A stretch of 64,000 nucleotides of DNA from UBA5018 sp044375975 (lineage in GTDB: Bacteria; Cyanobacteriota; Cyanobacteriia; PCC-6307; Cyanobiaceae), in contig JBILLQ010000001.1 in the NCBI GenBank assembly GCA_044375975.1, positions 1-64,000 of the forward strand, given 5' to 3'. Below the pieces are notes generated by a model. It made no database searches and was not told where the DNA came from. It worked only from the letters and a program-made list of their open reading frames with translations. Both the position numbers and the translations under genes were made by a program. This document shows, in pieces, positions 51,416 through 59,416 of this stretch. How positions within the stretch are numbered: position 1 is the stretch's first letter; each line of letters begins with the position of its first letter.

Positions 51416-54324
51416 CCCCCCACCCTGTCCACCGCCGCAAAAAGCTGATCGAGGTCGCCATCCCCCTCGAAGCCATCAACGCAGCCTCAGCGCGGGAGAA
51501 GAGCATCCGCCACGGCCACCCGAGCACCCTGCACCTGTGGTGGGCGCGGCGGCCGTTGGCGGCGGCGCGGGCGGTGATCTTCTGCCAGATGGTGGACGAT
51601 CCCTCGGCGGTGCCGGAGGAGTTCCCCACCGATGAAGCCCAGGAGAACGAGCGGCTGCGGTTGTTCGCGTTGATCAGCGAGCTGGTTACCTGGGAGAACA
51701 CCACCAATGAACAGGTGCTGAACCGTGCTCGGGAGGAAATCAAACGGAGCTGGCGGCGGGCCTGTACTGACAACGTCGATCACCCCGAGGCGGCCGAGCT
51801 GTTCAACCCGGAGAATCTGCCGGGCTTTCACGATCCCTTCGCCGGGGGTGGGGCCTTGCCGCTGGAGGCGCAGCGGCTGGGGCTGGAGGCCTACGCCAGC
51901 GACCTGAACCCGGTGGCGGTGCTGATCAACAAGGCGATGATCGAGATCCCGCCCAAGTTCGCTGGGCTGCCGCCGGTGAACCCAGAGAGTCGGCGGAAGC
52001 AAGCCATCAGCTCCTGGAAGGGCGCCCAGGGGCTGGCGGAAGATGTGCGCTACTACGGCAAGTGGATGCGCGATGAAGCCGAGAAGCGCATCGGCCACCT
52101 CTACCCGAAGATCGAGGTGACGGCCGAAATGGCGAAGGAGCGGCCGGATCTAAACCCGTACGTGGGCAAGAAGCTCACCGTGATCGCCTGGCTGTGGGCC
52201 CGCACGGTGAAGAGTCCGAACCCGGCCTTTTCGGATGTGGAGGTACCGCTGGCCTCCACGTTCATGCTCTCCACCAAGGCAGGGAAGGAAGCTTATGTGG
52301 AGCCGGTAATCGAAGACGGTGGCTATCGGTTCACGGTGAAGGTGGGTAAGTCTGTGGAAGTGGAGGCAGCCAAGAATGGCACAAAGTTGTCGCGTGGAGC
52401 CAACTTTCAGTGCCTGATGTCGACTACGCCCATTGAAGGTGATTACATCAAGGCAGAGGGAACTGCCGGGCGTATGGGGGCTCGGCTGATGGCGATTGTT
52501 GCGGAAGGGAATCGTGGGCGGGTCTACGCCGCGCCAACCCCAGAGATGGAAGCCATTGCACTGACGGCAGAGCCAACATGGAAGCCAGAAACGCCACTGC
52601 CGGACGATCCACGTAACTTCTGGACCCCGGCATACGGTCTGACTACCTACGGCGACCTGTTCACCCCTCGCCAGCTTGTGGCACTCACCACTTTCTCGGA
52701 CTTGGTGCAGGAGGCGCGGGAGCGTGTGAAGGCGGATGCTGTTTCTCTAGGGCGCTTGGAAGATGAGATACCACTTTTTGAGGGAGGATTTGGGGCTGGA
52801 GCTTATGGAGATGCTGTAGGGACTTTTCTAGGCTTTGGCTCTAGCAAGTCGGCTGACTATTGGTCAAATATCTGTACATGGCGCTCAGATCCGAAAAACC
52901 TGGGCGTGGGCCATGTTTTTGCTAGGCAAGCAATTCCCATTACATGGGATTTTGCAGAAGGGAATCCACTTTCTTCATCGTCAGGAAACTTCCTTGTTTC
53001 GCTTGACTGGATTACCAGGTGCATTGATTGTTTTGCACCTATTTCTCGCGGCTACTCTAATCAGGCGGACGCAAGCAGCCAAGATTATGCAGTTGGCAAA
53101 GTGGTGTCCACAGACCCTCCCTATTATGACAACATCGCCTATGCCGACCTCTCCGACTTCTTTTATGTCTGGCTGCGTCGCTCCCTGAGGCCCGTCTTTC
53201 CAGGGCTGTTTGCCACGCTTGCGGTTCCGAAGGCGGAGGAGCTGGTGGCCACCCCTTACAGACATGGAGGCAAGGAGGAAGCCGAAAAATTCTTCCTAAA
53301 AGGCATGACATTGGCTATGCGACGTATCGCTGAGCAGTCCCATCCGGTCTTCCCTGTCACGATCTACTACGCCTTCAAACAGTCGGAGACAAAAGCTCAA
53401 ACTGGAACGGTCAGCACTGGTTGGGAGACCTTCCTCGCGGCGGTTATCAAAGCCGGATTTGCTCTGCATGGCACCTGGCCGATCCGTACGGAGCTGGCGA
53501 ACCGCATGATCGGCTCTGGCACCAATGCCCTTGCCTCCAGCGTTGTGCTCGTCTGCCAGAGGCGCATGGAGTCGGCCCATACGCTATCCCGCACCGATTT
53601 TCGCCGCCAACTGCGCCAGGTGTTGCCCCGCGCACTCAAGGAGTTGGAGCGCGCCAACATCGCCCCCGTGGATGTGGCCCAGGCGGCGATCGGCCCCGGT
53701 ATGGCGATTTTCAGCAGCGCGAAGGCCGTGCTCAACCCCGATGACAGCCCCATGAGTGTGAGGGACGCACTGATCGAGATCAACGCCGCCCTCGATGAGT
53801 ATCTCTCCCAGGACGAGGGCGAGCTGGATGCTGACAGCCGCTTTGCCCTCACCTTCTTCGAGAGCTTCGGCTACAAGGAGCGCGACTTCGGCGATGCGGA
53901 GGGCTTGGCCAAGGCCCGCAACCTATCGGTGGAAGGAGTGGCGAAGGCGGGCATCCTGCGCTCAATAGCCGGCAAGGTGCGCCTGTTGCCGCGCGCCGAA
54001 CTCCCCGAGGACTGGGACCCCGCCAACGACAAGCGCCTCTGCGTCTGGGAAGCCACCCAACAGCTCATCAAGCGGCTTGAGGCCGACGGTGAAGACAAGG
54101 CGGCCGACCTGCTGCTCAAGCTCAAGACGGTGTCCGGCCATGGCGATCTGGCCGCCAACTGCCGCGCCCTCGCCTACCGCCTCTACAACCACTGCGAGAA
54201 GACCAAGCAAGCAGAAGAAGCCCGCGCCTACAACGGCTTGGTGATCGCCTGGCCGGAGCTGGAGCGGCAGGCCTCTGCAGCTTCCACGGCTGCTGGAGCG
54301 CCCCAGCAGCTGACGCTGGCTTGA
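51412..54324 (+). CDS. DUF1156 DNA adenine-type methyltransferase (defence)
   Basis: A 970-residue methyltransferase. N-terminal DUF1156 segment RKKLIEVAIPLEAINAASAR then HPSTLHLWWARRPLAAARA; SAM motif I region FHDPFAGGGALPLEAQRLGL (about 139-160) and the N6-adenine/N4-cytosine catalytic DPPY in STDPPYYDNIAYADLSDFF (about residue 567). The long region between them likely holds a target-recognition part, and its 3' section (about 52740-53110) is AT-richer. Presumed to mark host DNA for the helicase/DUF499 system. Starts in the ptuB stop (ATGA). Confidence 0.85.
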   Translation: MTPHPVHRRKKLIEVAIPLEAINAASAREKSIRHGHPSTLHLWWARRPLAAARAVIFCQMVDDPSAVPEEFPTDEAQENERLRLFALISELVTWENTTNEQVLNRAREEIKRSWRRACTDNVDHPEAAELFNPENLPGFHDPFAGGGALPLEAQRLGLEAYASDLNPVAVLINKAMIEIPPKFAGLPPVNPESRRKQAISSWKGAQGLAEDVRYYGKWMRDEAEKRIGHLYPKIEVTAEMAKERPDLNPYVGKKLTVIAWLWARTVKSPNPAFSDVEVPLASTFMLSTKAGKEAYVEPVIEDGGYRFTVKVGKSVEVEAAKNGTKLSRGANFQCLMSTTPIEGDYIKAEGTAGRMGARLMAIVAEGNRGRVYAAPTPEMEAIALTAEPTWKPETPLPDDPRNFWTPAYGLTTYGDLFTPRQLVALTTFSDLVQEARERVKADAVSLGRLEDEIPLFEGGFGAGAYGDAVGTFLGFGSSKSADYWSNICTWRSDPKNLGVGHVFARQAIPITWDFAEGNPLSSSSGNFLVSLDWITRCIDCFAPISRGYSNQADASSQDYAVGKVVSTDPPYYDNIAYADLSDFFYVWLRRSLRPVFPGLFATLAVPKAEELVATPYRHGGKEEAEKFFLKGMTLAMRRIAEQSHPVFPVTIYYAFKQSETKAQTGTVSTGWETFLAAVIKAGFALHGTWPIRTELANRMIGSGTNALASSVVLVCQRRMESAHTLSRTDFRRQLRQVLPRALKELERANIAPVDVAQAAIGPGMAIFSSAKAVLNPDDSPMSVRDALIEINAALDEYLSQDEGELDADSRFALTFFESFGYKERDFGDAEGLAKARNLSVEGVAKAGILRSIAGKVRLLPRAELPEDWDPANDKRLCVWEATQQLIKRLEADGEDKAADLLLKLKTVSGHGDLAANCRALAYRLYNHCEKTKQAEEARAYNGLVIAWPELERQASAASTAAGAPQQLTLA

Positions 54325-54357
54325 TCAGCTCACCCATCCCTCTTCACACCCAGAGCC

Positions 54358-54594
54358 ATGTCCCCTCCCATGCAACGTCTCAAGCTGATCGTTGAACGTC
54401 ATCAAGACGGCTATGTGGCCTATCCCCTCGGGATTGAGGGCATTGTGGTGGGCCAGGGAGACAGCTATGAGGAAGCCGTCGCCGATCTGCGTTCCGCTAT
54501 TGCCTTCCACATCGACACCTTCGGCCCAGGGGTGCTGGACCAGGCAGACCCGGTGCAGGAGGTGTTTGTAGCGGAAGCCGTGGTGCCGGCCTGA
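54358..54594 (+). CDS. hicB: HicB-type antitoxin
   Basis: A 78-residue HicB-like protein: LKLIVERHQDGYVAYPLGIE then GDSYEEAVADLRSAIAFHID, the usual truncated RNase-H-fold antitoxin. There is no extra DNA-binding domain. Start 54358 or 54370. Its stop overlaps the HicA start by one base (TGATG). Embedded between the two large defence genes. Confidence 0.8.
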   Translation: MSPPMQRLKLIVERHQDGYVAYPLGIEGIVVGQGDSYEEAVADLRSAIAFHIDTFGPGVLDQADPVQEVFVAEAVVPA

Positions 54595-54833
54595 TGCCCA
54601 AGTTTCCCACTGATGCACCCCGCGACCGGGTGATCAAGGCTCTCGAGGTGCAGGGGTTTGCCGTGGTGCGAGAAGGGAACCACATCGCTATGGCTCGCAG
54701 CAATCCTGATGGCACTCGCACGCCGCTCACCCTGCCCAATCACCGGTTGATCAAGGGCTCCACGCTGCGGCTGATCCTGCGGCAGGCCGAAATCAACCGT
54801 GATGACTTCCTTACTGCCTACGAGCAGTCCTGA
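54594..54833 (+). CDS. hicA: HicA-type mRNA interferase toxin
   Basis: A 79-residue HicA: VIKALEVQGFAVVREGNHIA with the catalytic His in REGNHIAM and the closing LIKGSTLRLILRQAEINRDD. Order antitoxin-toxin, 1-bp overlap. It lies 32 bp before the DUF499 gene and may be co-transcribed with the defence operon. Confidence 0.82.
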   Translation: MPKFPTDAPRDRVIKALEVQGFAVVREGNHIAMARSNPDGTRTPLTLPNHRLIKGSTLRLILRQAEINRDDFLTAYEQS

Positions 54834-54865
54834 CTCTTCCCTCCCGCTGATCTGATCCCTTCCCC

Positions 54866-57800
54866 ATGGCCATCTCCAACCGCGACCGTGTCGGCAGGGC
54901 TCTCGATCAGCTCCGGGATGGTCTGCTGCCCTACATCAGCCGTGAGCTATACCAGGGGATCGGCAGCAACTGGCAGGAGGGCCTGGCGCCCAACACCAGC
55001 CTTCAAGACGTAGCGGTGCTGCTGAAGCTGTTCATGGAGCATTGGCATGCGGTGTTCAAGCGGCTGCTCGGCCAGGCGGATCGTTCCTATGTGAGCGAGC
55101 TACTCGACGCCCGCAACCGCTGGGCCCACCAGGAGGCCTTCTCCTCAGAAGACACCGACCGCACCCTCGACACCGCCGCCCGCCTCTGCCGCAACATCGC
55201 AGCGCCTGAGCCCGCCGAGGCGATCCGTCGGCTGCGAGAAGAGTTGCAGCAGCAGGTGTTCAACGATCGGGCCCGCAATCGCACCCGCTATCAGGTGTCG
55301 ATTGAAAACCAGGTGCAGGCCGGTCTGTTGCACTGGCGCGAGGTGATCACGCCCCACCCCGATGTAACCGCCGGCAAGTATCAGCAGGCCGAGTTCGCCG
55401 CCGACCTCGACCAGGTGCGCCGTGGCATCGGCAGCAAGGAGTACACCGATCCCGGCGAGTTCTACCGCCGCACCTTCATCACCTCCGGCATGCGCGCCCT
55501 GCTGCGCATCGCCCTCGAACGGCTCAACGGCCAGGGCGGCGAACCGGTGATCGAGCTGCAGACCAACTTCGGTGGCGGCAAGACCCACTCGATGCTGGCC
55601 CTCTATCACCTCTGCTCCGGCCAGACCCTCGCCAGCCTTCCAGGCCTCGATGAGGTGTGCAGCGAGGCGGGCATCTCCTCCATTCCCAGAGCCTCCCGTG
55701 CCGTGCTGGTGGGCACCGCCTTCAGCCCCTCGAAGGCCACCACCTATGCCGATGGCACGGTGGTCAACACCCTCTGGGGGGAGCTCGCCTATCAGCTTGG
55801 CGGGCCCCAGGGCTATGCCCTGATTGCCAGCAGCGATCAGCAGCGGGTGGCCCCCGGCGCCCAGGATCTAGCCGCTTTATTCACCGCCCATGGCCCCTGT
55901 CTGATCCTGGTGGACGAATGGGTGGCCTACGCCCGCAATCTTGTTAGCAATGCCACCCTGCCGGCGGGCACCTTCGATTCGCAGGTTTCCTTCGCCCAGG
56001 CGCTCACCGAGGCCGTCAAGCAGGTGCCCAATGCCCTGCTGCTGATCTCCGTGCCCCAGAGCGTCAATGAGATCGGCGGCAGCGATGGCGAGAAGGCGGT
56101 GGATTCACTTAAAAATGTGGTTACCCGCCTCGCTTACCAGTGGCGGCCCGCTACCGGTAACGAGGGCTTTGAGATCGTGCGTCGGCGGCTGTTCGAGCCG
56201 ATCACCACCAAGGAGGCCGGCGCCGCCCGCGATGCCGTGGTCCGCAGCTTCACCGATCTGTATTCCCAGAATCCCTCCGAGTTCCCGGCTGAAACGCGAG
56301 AAGCGGGCTATCGCGATTTACTGATCAGCGCCTATCCAATCCACCCTGAACTGTTCAAGCGCCTTTACGACGACTGGAGCACCCTCGATCGCTTCCAACG
56401 CACCCGGGGCGTGTTGCGCCTGCTGGCACTCACGATCGAGGGCCTCTGGAACGGCAATAGCAAAGACCTCTTGATCATGCCCAGCTCGATTCCTCTAGAT
56501 GACAACGACGTCAAGAACGAGCTGGTGCGCTTTTTGGACAACCAGTGGGAGCCGATCATCTCCCAGGATGTAGATGGCCCCCAGTCCACCCCCACCCGGC
56601 TGGACATGGAAAACCCCAACTTCGGTCGCGTCAGCGCCTGCAAGCGGGTGGCCCGCTCCCTTTACATCGGCACCGCCCCGGATGCCGATGCCCTGCGCAA
56701 AGGGATCGGCGATCAACGGGTGAAGCTGGCCTGTGTGATGCCCGGCGAGCCGATCGGTGTGTTCGGCGATGCCCTGCGGCGTCTTGGTGATCGGGGCCGC
56801 TTCATCCAGCAGGACGGCGATCGCTACTGGCTCGACACCCGCCCCAATCTCAACCGCACCGCCGAGGAGCACCGCGAGAGCTACCTGCGTCAGCGCGAAG
56901 AGCTGCTGGCTGAACTCAACACCCGCATGGCCCAGGAGGCCACCAAGCGTGGCCACTTCGCTGGACTTCATGCGGCACCCCTGGAAAACAGTGCCGTGCC
57001 TGATGATGCCGCCACCCGGCTCGTGCTCCTGGCGGCTCAACACACCCACCGCCGGGGCGTCGAATTCAGCGCCGCCCGTCAATGGGCCGCGGCCTGTCTG
57101 CAGAGCCGGGGCAACAACCCCCGCCAGTTCGCCAACACGCTGATCTTCCTGGCTCCCGATGAAGCCAGCCTTGAAAACCTGTTCCACGCGCTGGCTGATC
57201 GCCGCGCCTGGCACCACATCATCGACAACGAGCTGGAGCTGAACCTCACCGTTGCCCAGAAGAACCAGGCGATCGGCAAGATCGCGGAAGCAACCCAAGC
57301 CGTGGCCAGCCGTATCCCCGAAACCTGGTGCCACCTGCTGATCCCCTATCAAAACCAGCCGGGCCCCGGTGGGGCGCTCTGGGACGAGAAGAAGCTCACC
57401 AGCGGCAAAGGCAGCTTGGCCGAGCGGGCCAGTGAGCGCTGCGTGCAGGAAGACTTGCTCTTTCAACAGCTGGGTGCCCGCCGCCTCCGCGACGACCTCA
57501 ACCGCTTTCTCTGGACAGACAAGCCTCACGTGGCGGTCCGCGATCTCGTGGACTGGTGCCGCAAATATCTCTTCCTGCCGCGTGTGGCCACCGATCAGGT
57601 GATCCTCGATGCGCTGGTGAATCCCCAGGCTGCCCTCACCGGTGAGGCCACCTTCCACCTGGCCGATGGTTTCGATGAGGGCACAGGGTTTTACAGCGGC
57701 CTGAGGCCCCAGCAGGATCCCAACACCGGCCCGGCGACACTGAAAAGCCTGGTGGTGAAGGACGAGGTGGCGGTCGTCCAGATCGAGGCGGATCGGCTGG

Positions 57801-58198
57801 CTGAAGAGGAGCGGAAGCGGCAGGCCTCGAAGCCCGAGGTGGTTGGGGGCGGTGGAACGGGGCCGGGCATCGTCAAACCAGGTCTGCCGCACGGACGAGG
57901 GCATGCTCCCTCAGGACCAGGGTCCATTGCCCCGCCCACATCAGAACCGGGCCCAGTAGCCGCCAAGCTGCCTACCAGTTACACCGCCACGGTGAAGTTG
58001 GACTCGGTGACGGCTGGGCCCCAGGTTGGCAAGTTCCTCGATGAGGTGATGTCGCACCTGCAGGCTCTACCGGGGGTAAATATCGCAATGACCCTGGAGG
58101 TTCAGGTGCGGGCGCCTGGCGGTATCGATGAAGCGACGGCTCGGATTGTGCTGGAGAATTCGGCGGCGTTGAAGGTGGAGAAGCCTGGGCTGTACTAA
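54866..58198 (+). CDS. DUF499 AAA+ ATPase with N-terminal Swt1-type HEPN domain
   Basis: A 1110-residue protein. The N-terminal 110 residues look like a Swt1-family HEPN domain with RNRWAH at 83-88, an R-x4-H RNase-type motif. The DUF499 ATPase follows: Walker A TNFGGGKTHSMLAL (about 232), Walker B CLILVDEWVAYAR (about 345), and arginine-rich sensor segments. The C-terminal 180 residues include a Pro/Gly linker and a small domain (YTATVKLDSVTAGPQVGKFL). It is the last gene of the island. Paired by memory with DUF1156 proteins in anti-phage loci. Host-like GC. Confidence 0.85.
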   Translation: MAISNRDRVGRALDQLRDGLLPYISRELYQGIGSNWQEGLAPNTSLQDVAVLLKLFMEHWHAVFKRLLGQADRSYVSELLDARNRWAHQEAFSSEDTDRTLDTAARLCRNIAAPEPAEAIRRLREELQQQVFNDRARNRTRYQVSIENQVQAGLLHWREVITPHPDVTAGKYQQAEFAADLDQVRRGIGSKEYTDPGEFYRRTFITSGMRALLRIALERLNGQGGEPVIELQTNFGGGKTHSMLALYHLCSGQTLASLPGLDEVCSEAGISSIPRASRAVLVGTAFSPSKATTYADGTVVNTLWGELAYQLGGPQGYALIASSDQQRVAPGAQDLAALFTAHGPCLILVDEWVAYARNLVSNATLPAGTFDSQVSFAQALTEAVKQVPNALLLISVPQSVNEIGGSDGEKAVDSLKNVVTRLAYQWRPATGNEGFEIVRRRLFEPITTKEAGAARDAVVRSFTDLYSQNPSEFPAETREAGYRDLLISAYPIHPELFKRLYDDWSTLDRFQRTRGVLRLLALTIEGLWNGNSKDLLIMPSSIPLDDNDVKNELVRFLDNQWEPIISQDVDGPQSTPTRLDMENPNFGRVSACKRVARSLYIGTAPDADALRKGIGDQRVKLACVMPGEPIGVFGDALRRLGDRGRFIQQDGDRYWLDTRPNLNRTAEEHRESYLRQREELLAELNTRMAQEATKRGHFAGLHAAPLENSAVPDDAATRLVLLAAQHTHRRGVEFSAARQWAAACLQSRGNNPRQFANTLIFLAPDEASLENLFHALADRRAWHHIIDNELELNLTVAQKNQAIGKIAEATQAVASRIPETWCHLLIPYQNQPGPGGALWDEKKLTSGKGSLAERASERCVQEDLLFQQLGARRLRDDLNRFLWTDKPHVAVRDLVDWCRKYLFLPRVATDQVILDALVNPQAALTGEATFHLADGFDEGTGFYSGLRPQQDPNTGPATLKSLVVKDEVAVVQIEADRLAEEERKRQASKPEVVGGGGTGPGIVKPGLPHGRGHAPSGPGSIAPPTSEPGPVAAKLPTSYTATVKLDSVTAGPQVGKFLDEVMSHLQALPGVNIAMTLEVQVRAPGGIDEATARIVLENSAALKVEKPGLY

Positions 58199-58268
58199 TA
58201 CAACAGAATTACATTTTATTGCTATTAATATTTATATTACCCCTTTGCAACCTAAATTCAACTTCGCA

Positions 58269-58841
58269 CTAAATATTCTGCAGCCTTCTCAATTCTGCCA
58301 ATACCTCGGAGCTATGGCTGCTGGGTTGTACGCCCACCCATCGGGCCCGCAGCACTCCTTGCGGATCAATCAGGAAGCTGTGACGTTGGGAGAATGGGGG
58401 AATCCAGGAACCGTAGCGACGGCTGACCACACCACCGGGATCGGCTAGCAGGGGAAAGGCCAGGCCTTCTTGGTCACAAAATGCAGCGTGGGAATTGGCG
58501 TCATCAGCACTCACCCCCACCACCTGGGCATTGGCAGCCCGATAAGCGGCTAGATCGGTTTGAAAGCGTCTGGCTTCCAGGGTGCAGCCGCCCGTGAAGT
58601 CTTTTGGATAGAAGTAGAGCACCAGCCAGCTACCGGCAAAGTTGCTCAGATCCAACCGGGTAGCTTGCGGCTTGTTACCGGCTCCAGGAGCGACGCCCTC
58701 CAGCTGAAAGGCAGGTGCCGGCTGATCCAGGGAAGGCAGGGTTCCGCCCATGGCAAAAGCCCGCCGAGGATTAGCCAGCAGGCCGGTGGTGGCGAACAGA
58801 GCACTGGCCAGGCTAGTGCGTAAAAGTTCGCGGCGATTCAT
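58269..58841 (-). CDS. PrxQ/BCP-type peroxiredoxin, exported
   Basis: A 190-residue thiol peroxidase. An N-terminal MNRRELLRTSLASALFATTG with twin Arg suggests Tat (or Sec) export. The peroxidatic Cys is in YPKDFTGGCTLEARRF. PrxQ usually has a resolving Cys five residues later; here Arg takes that position, but a second Cys is present in AAFCDQEG. So resolution may use that distant Cys or an external thiol. Faces the right end of the defence island across 70 bp of AT-rich DNA. Confidence 0.85.
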   Translation of the reverse strand: MNRRELLRTSLASALFATTGLLANPRRAFAMGGTLPSLDQPAPAFQLEGVAPGAGNKPQATRLDLSNFAGSWLVLYFYPKDFTGGCTLEARRFQTDLAAYRAANAQVVGVSADDANSHAAFCDQEGLAFPLLADPGGVVSRRYGSWIPPFSQRHSFLIDPQGVLRARWVGVQPSSHSSEVLAELRRLQNI

Positions 58842-58883
58842 GTGATTTAGTGAACAAGATTAGGAGCTCGCCGTTATGGCGAA

Positions 58884-59120
58884 TCAGATCTTGGCCAGGT
58901 TTACACCCAATTCCTTGGCGTAGGCGCCAAGACCTTTCTTTTGGATGGTCTTGAGGGCGCGGGTGGATACCCGCAGTTTTACAAAGCGGTTGCCTTCTTC
59001 CCACCAGAGGCGCCGCTCCTGCAGGTTCACCTGTTGCAGCTTTTTGGTGCGAACGTGGGAGTGGGACACGGCCATGCCGTTGTTGGCACGCTTGCCGGTG
59101 AGTTGGCAGACCCGGGACAT
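58884..59120 (-). CDS. rpmB: 50S ribosomal protein L28
   Basis: A 78-residue ribosomal protein: MSRVCQLTGKRANNGMAVSH and the conserved HVRTKKLQQVNLQERRL and FVKLRVSTRALKTIQKKG. Length and ends are normal. It lies 42 bp before the peroxiredoxin start. Confidence 0.96.
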   Translation of the reverse strand: MSRVCQLTGKRANNGMAVSHSHVRTKKLQQVNLQERRLWWEEGNRFVKLRVSTRALKTIQKKGLGAYAKELGVNLAKI

Positions 59121-59416
59121 GAACCTTCAACCTGAGAAAAAAAATTGCGGGCATTCGCCCACTTGTTAATAGTAGCAAACAGACCCTGGCTACCAGGGCC
59201 GTTGGACGCTAGCTCCTGGGGCCCTTAGCCAATGGTTCCCGGAGCCCTTCAGCGCTACCGCTGCCCGAACCCTCGTGGAACCACTTTTGCTGTTCGGGCC
59301 GCCAGCTCAGCTGCAGCTGTGCACCGATGAGCTCGTCAGCAGCGAAGAGCTGCCAACTGTCGCCTGCTGCACCGCAATCCTGCAGGCCTGGCCCAGGGCT
59401 TATCGCTGTTCGTGGA
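59121..59416. other. Intergenic, rpmB to htpG
   Basis: It includes the rpmB promoter region and the sequence beyond the htpG stop. A plus-strand frame at 59275 overlaps htpG and is not convincing. Nothing else seen. Confidence 0.5.

Noticed and set aside
54358..54833. HicBA as an essential named part of the defence system
   Set aside because: It is a complete standalone TA pair; no evidence beyond position ties it to the backbone, so it is listed only as embedded.
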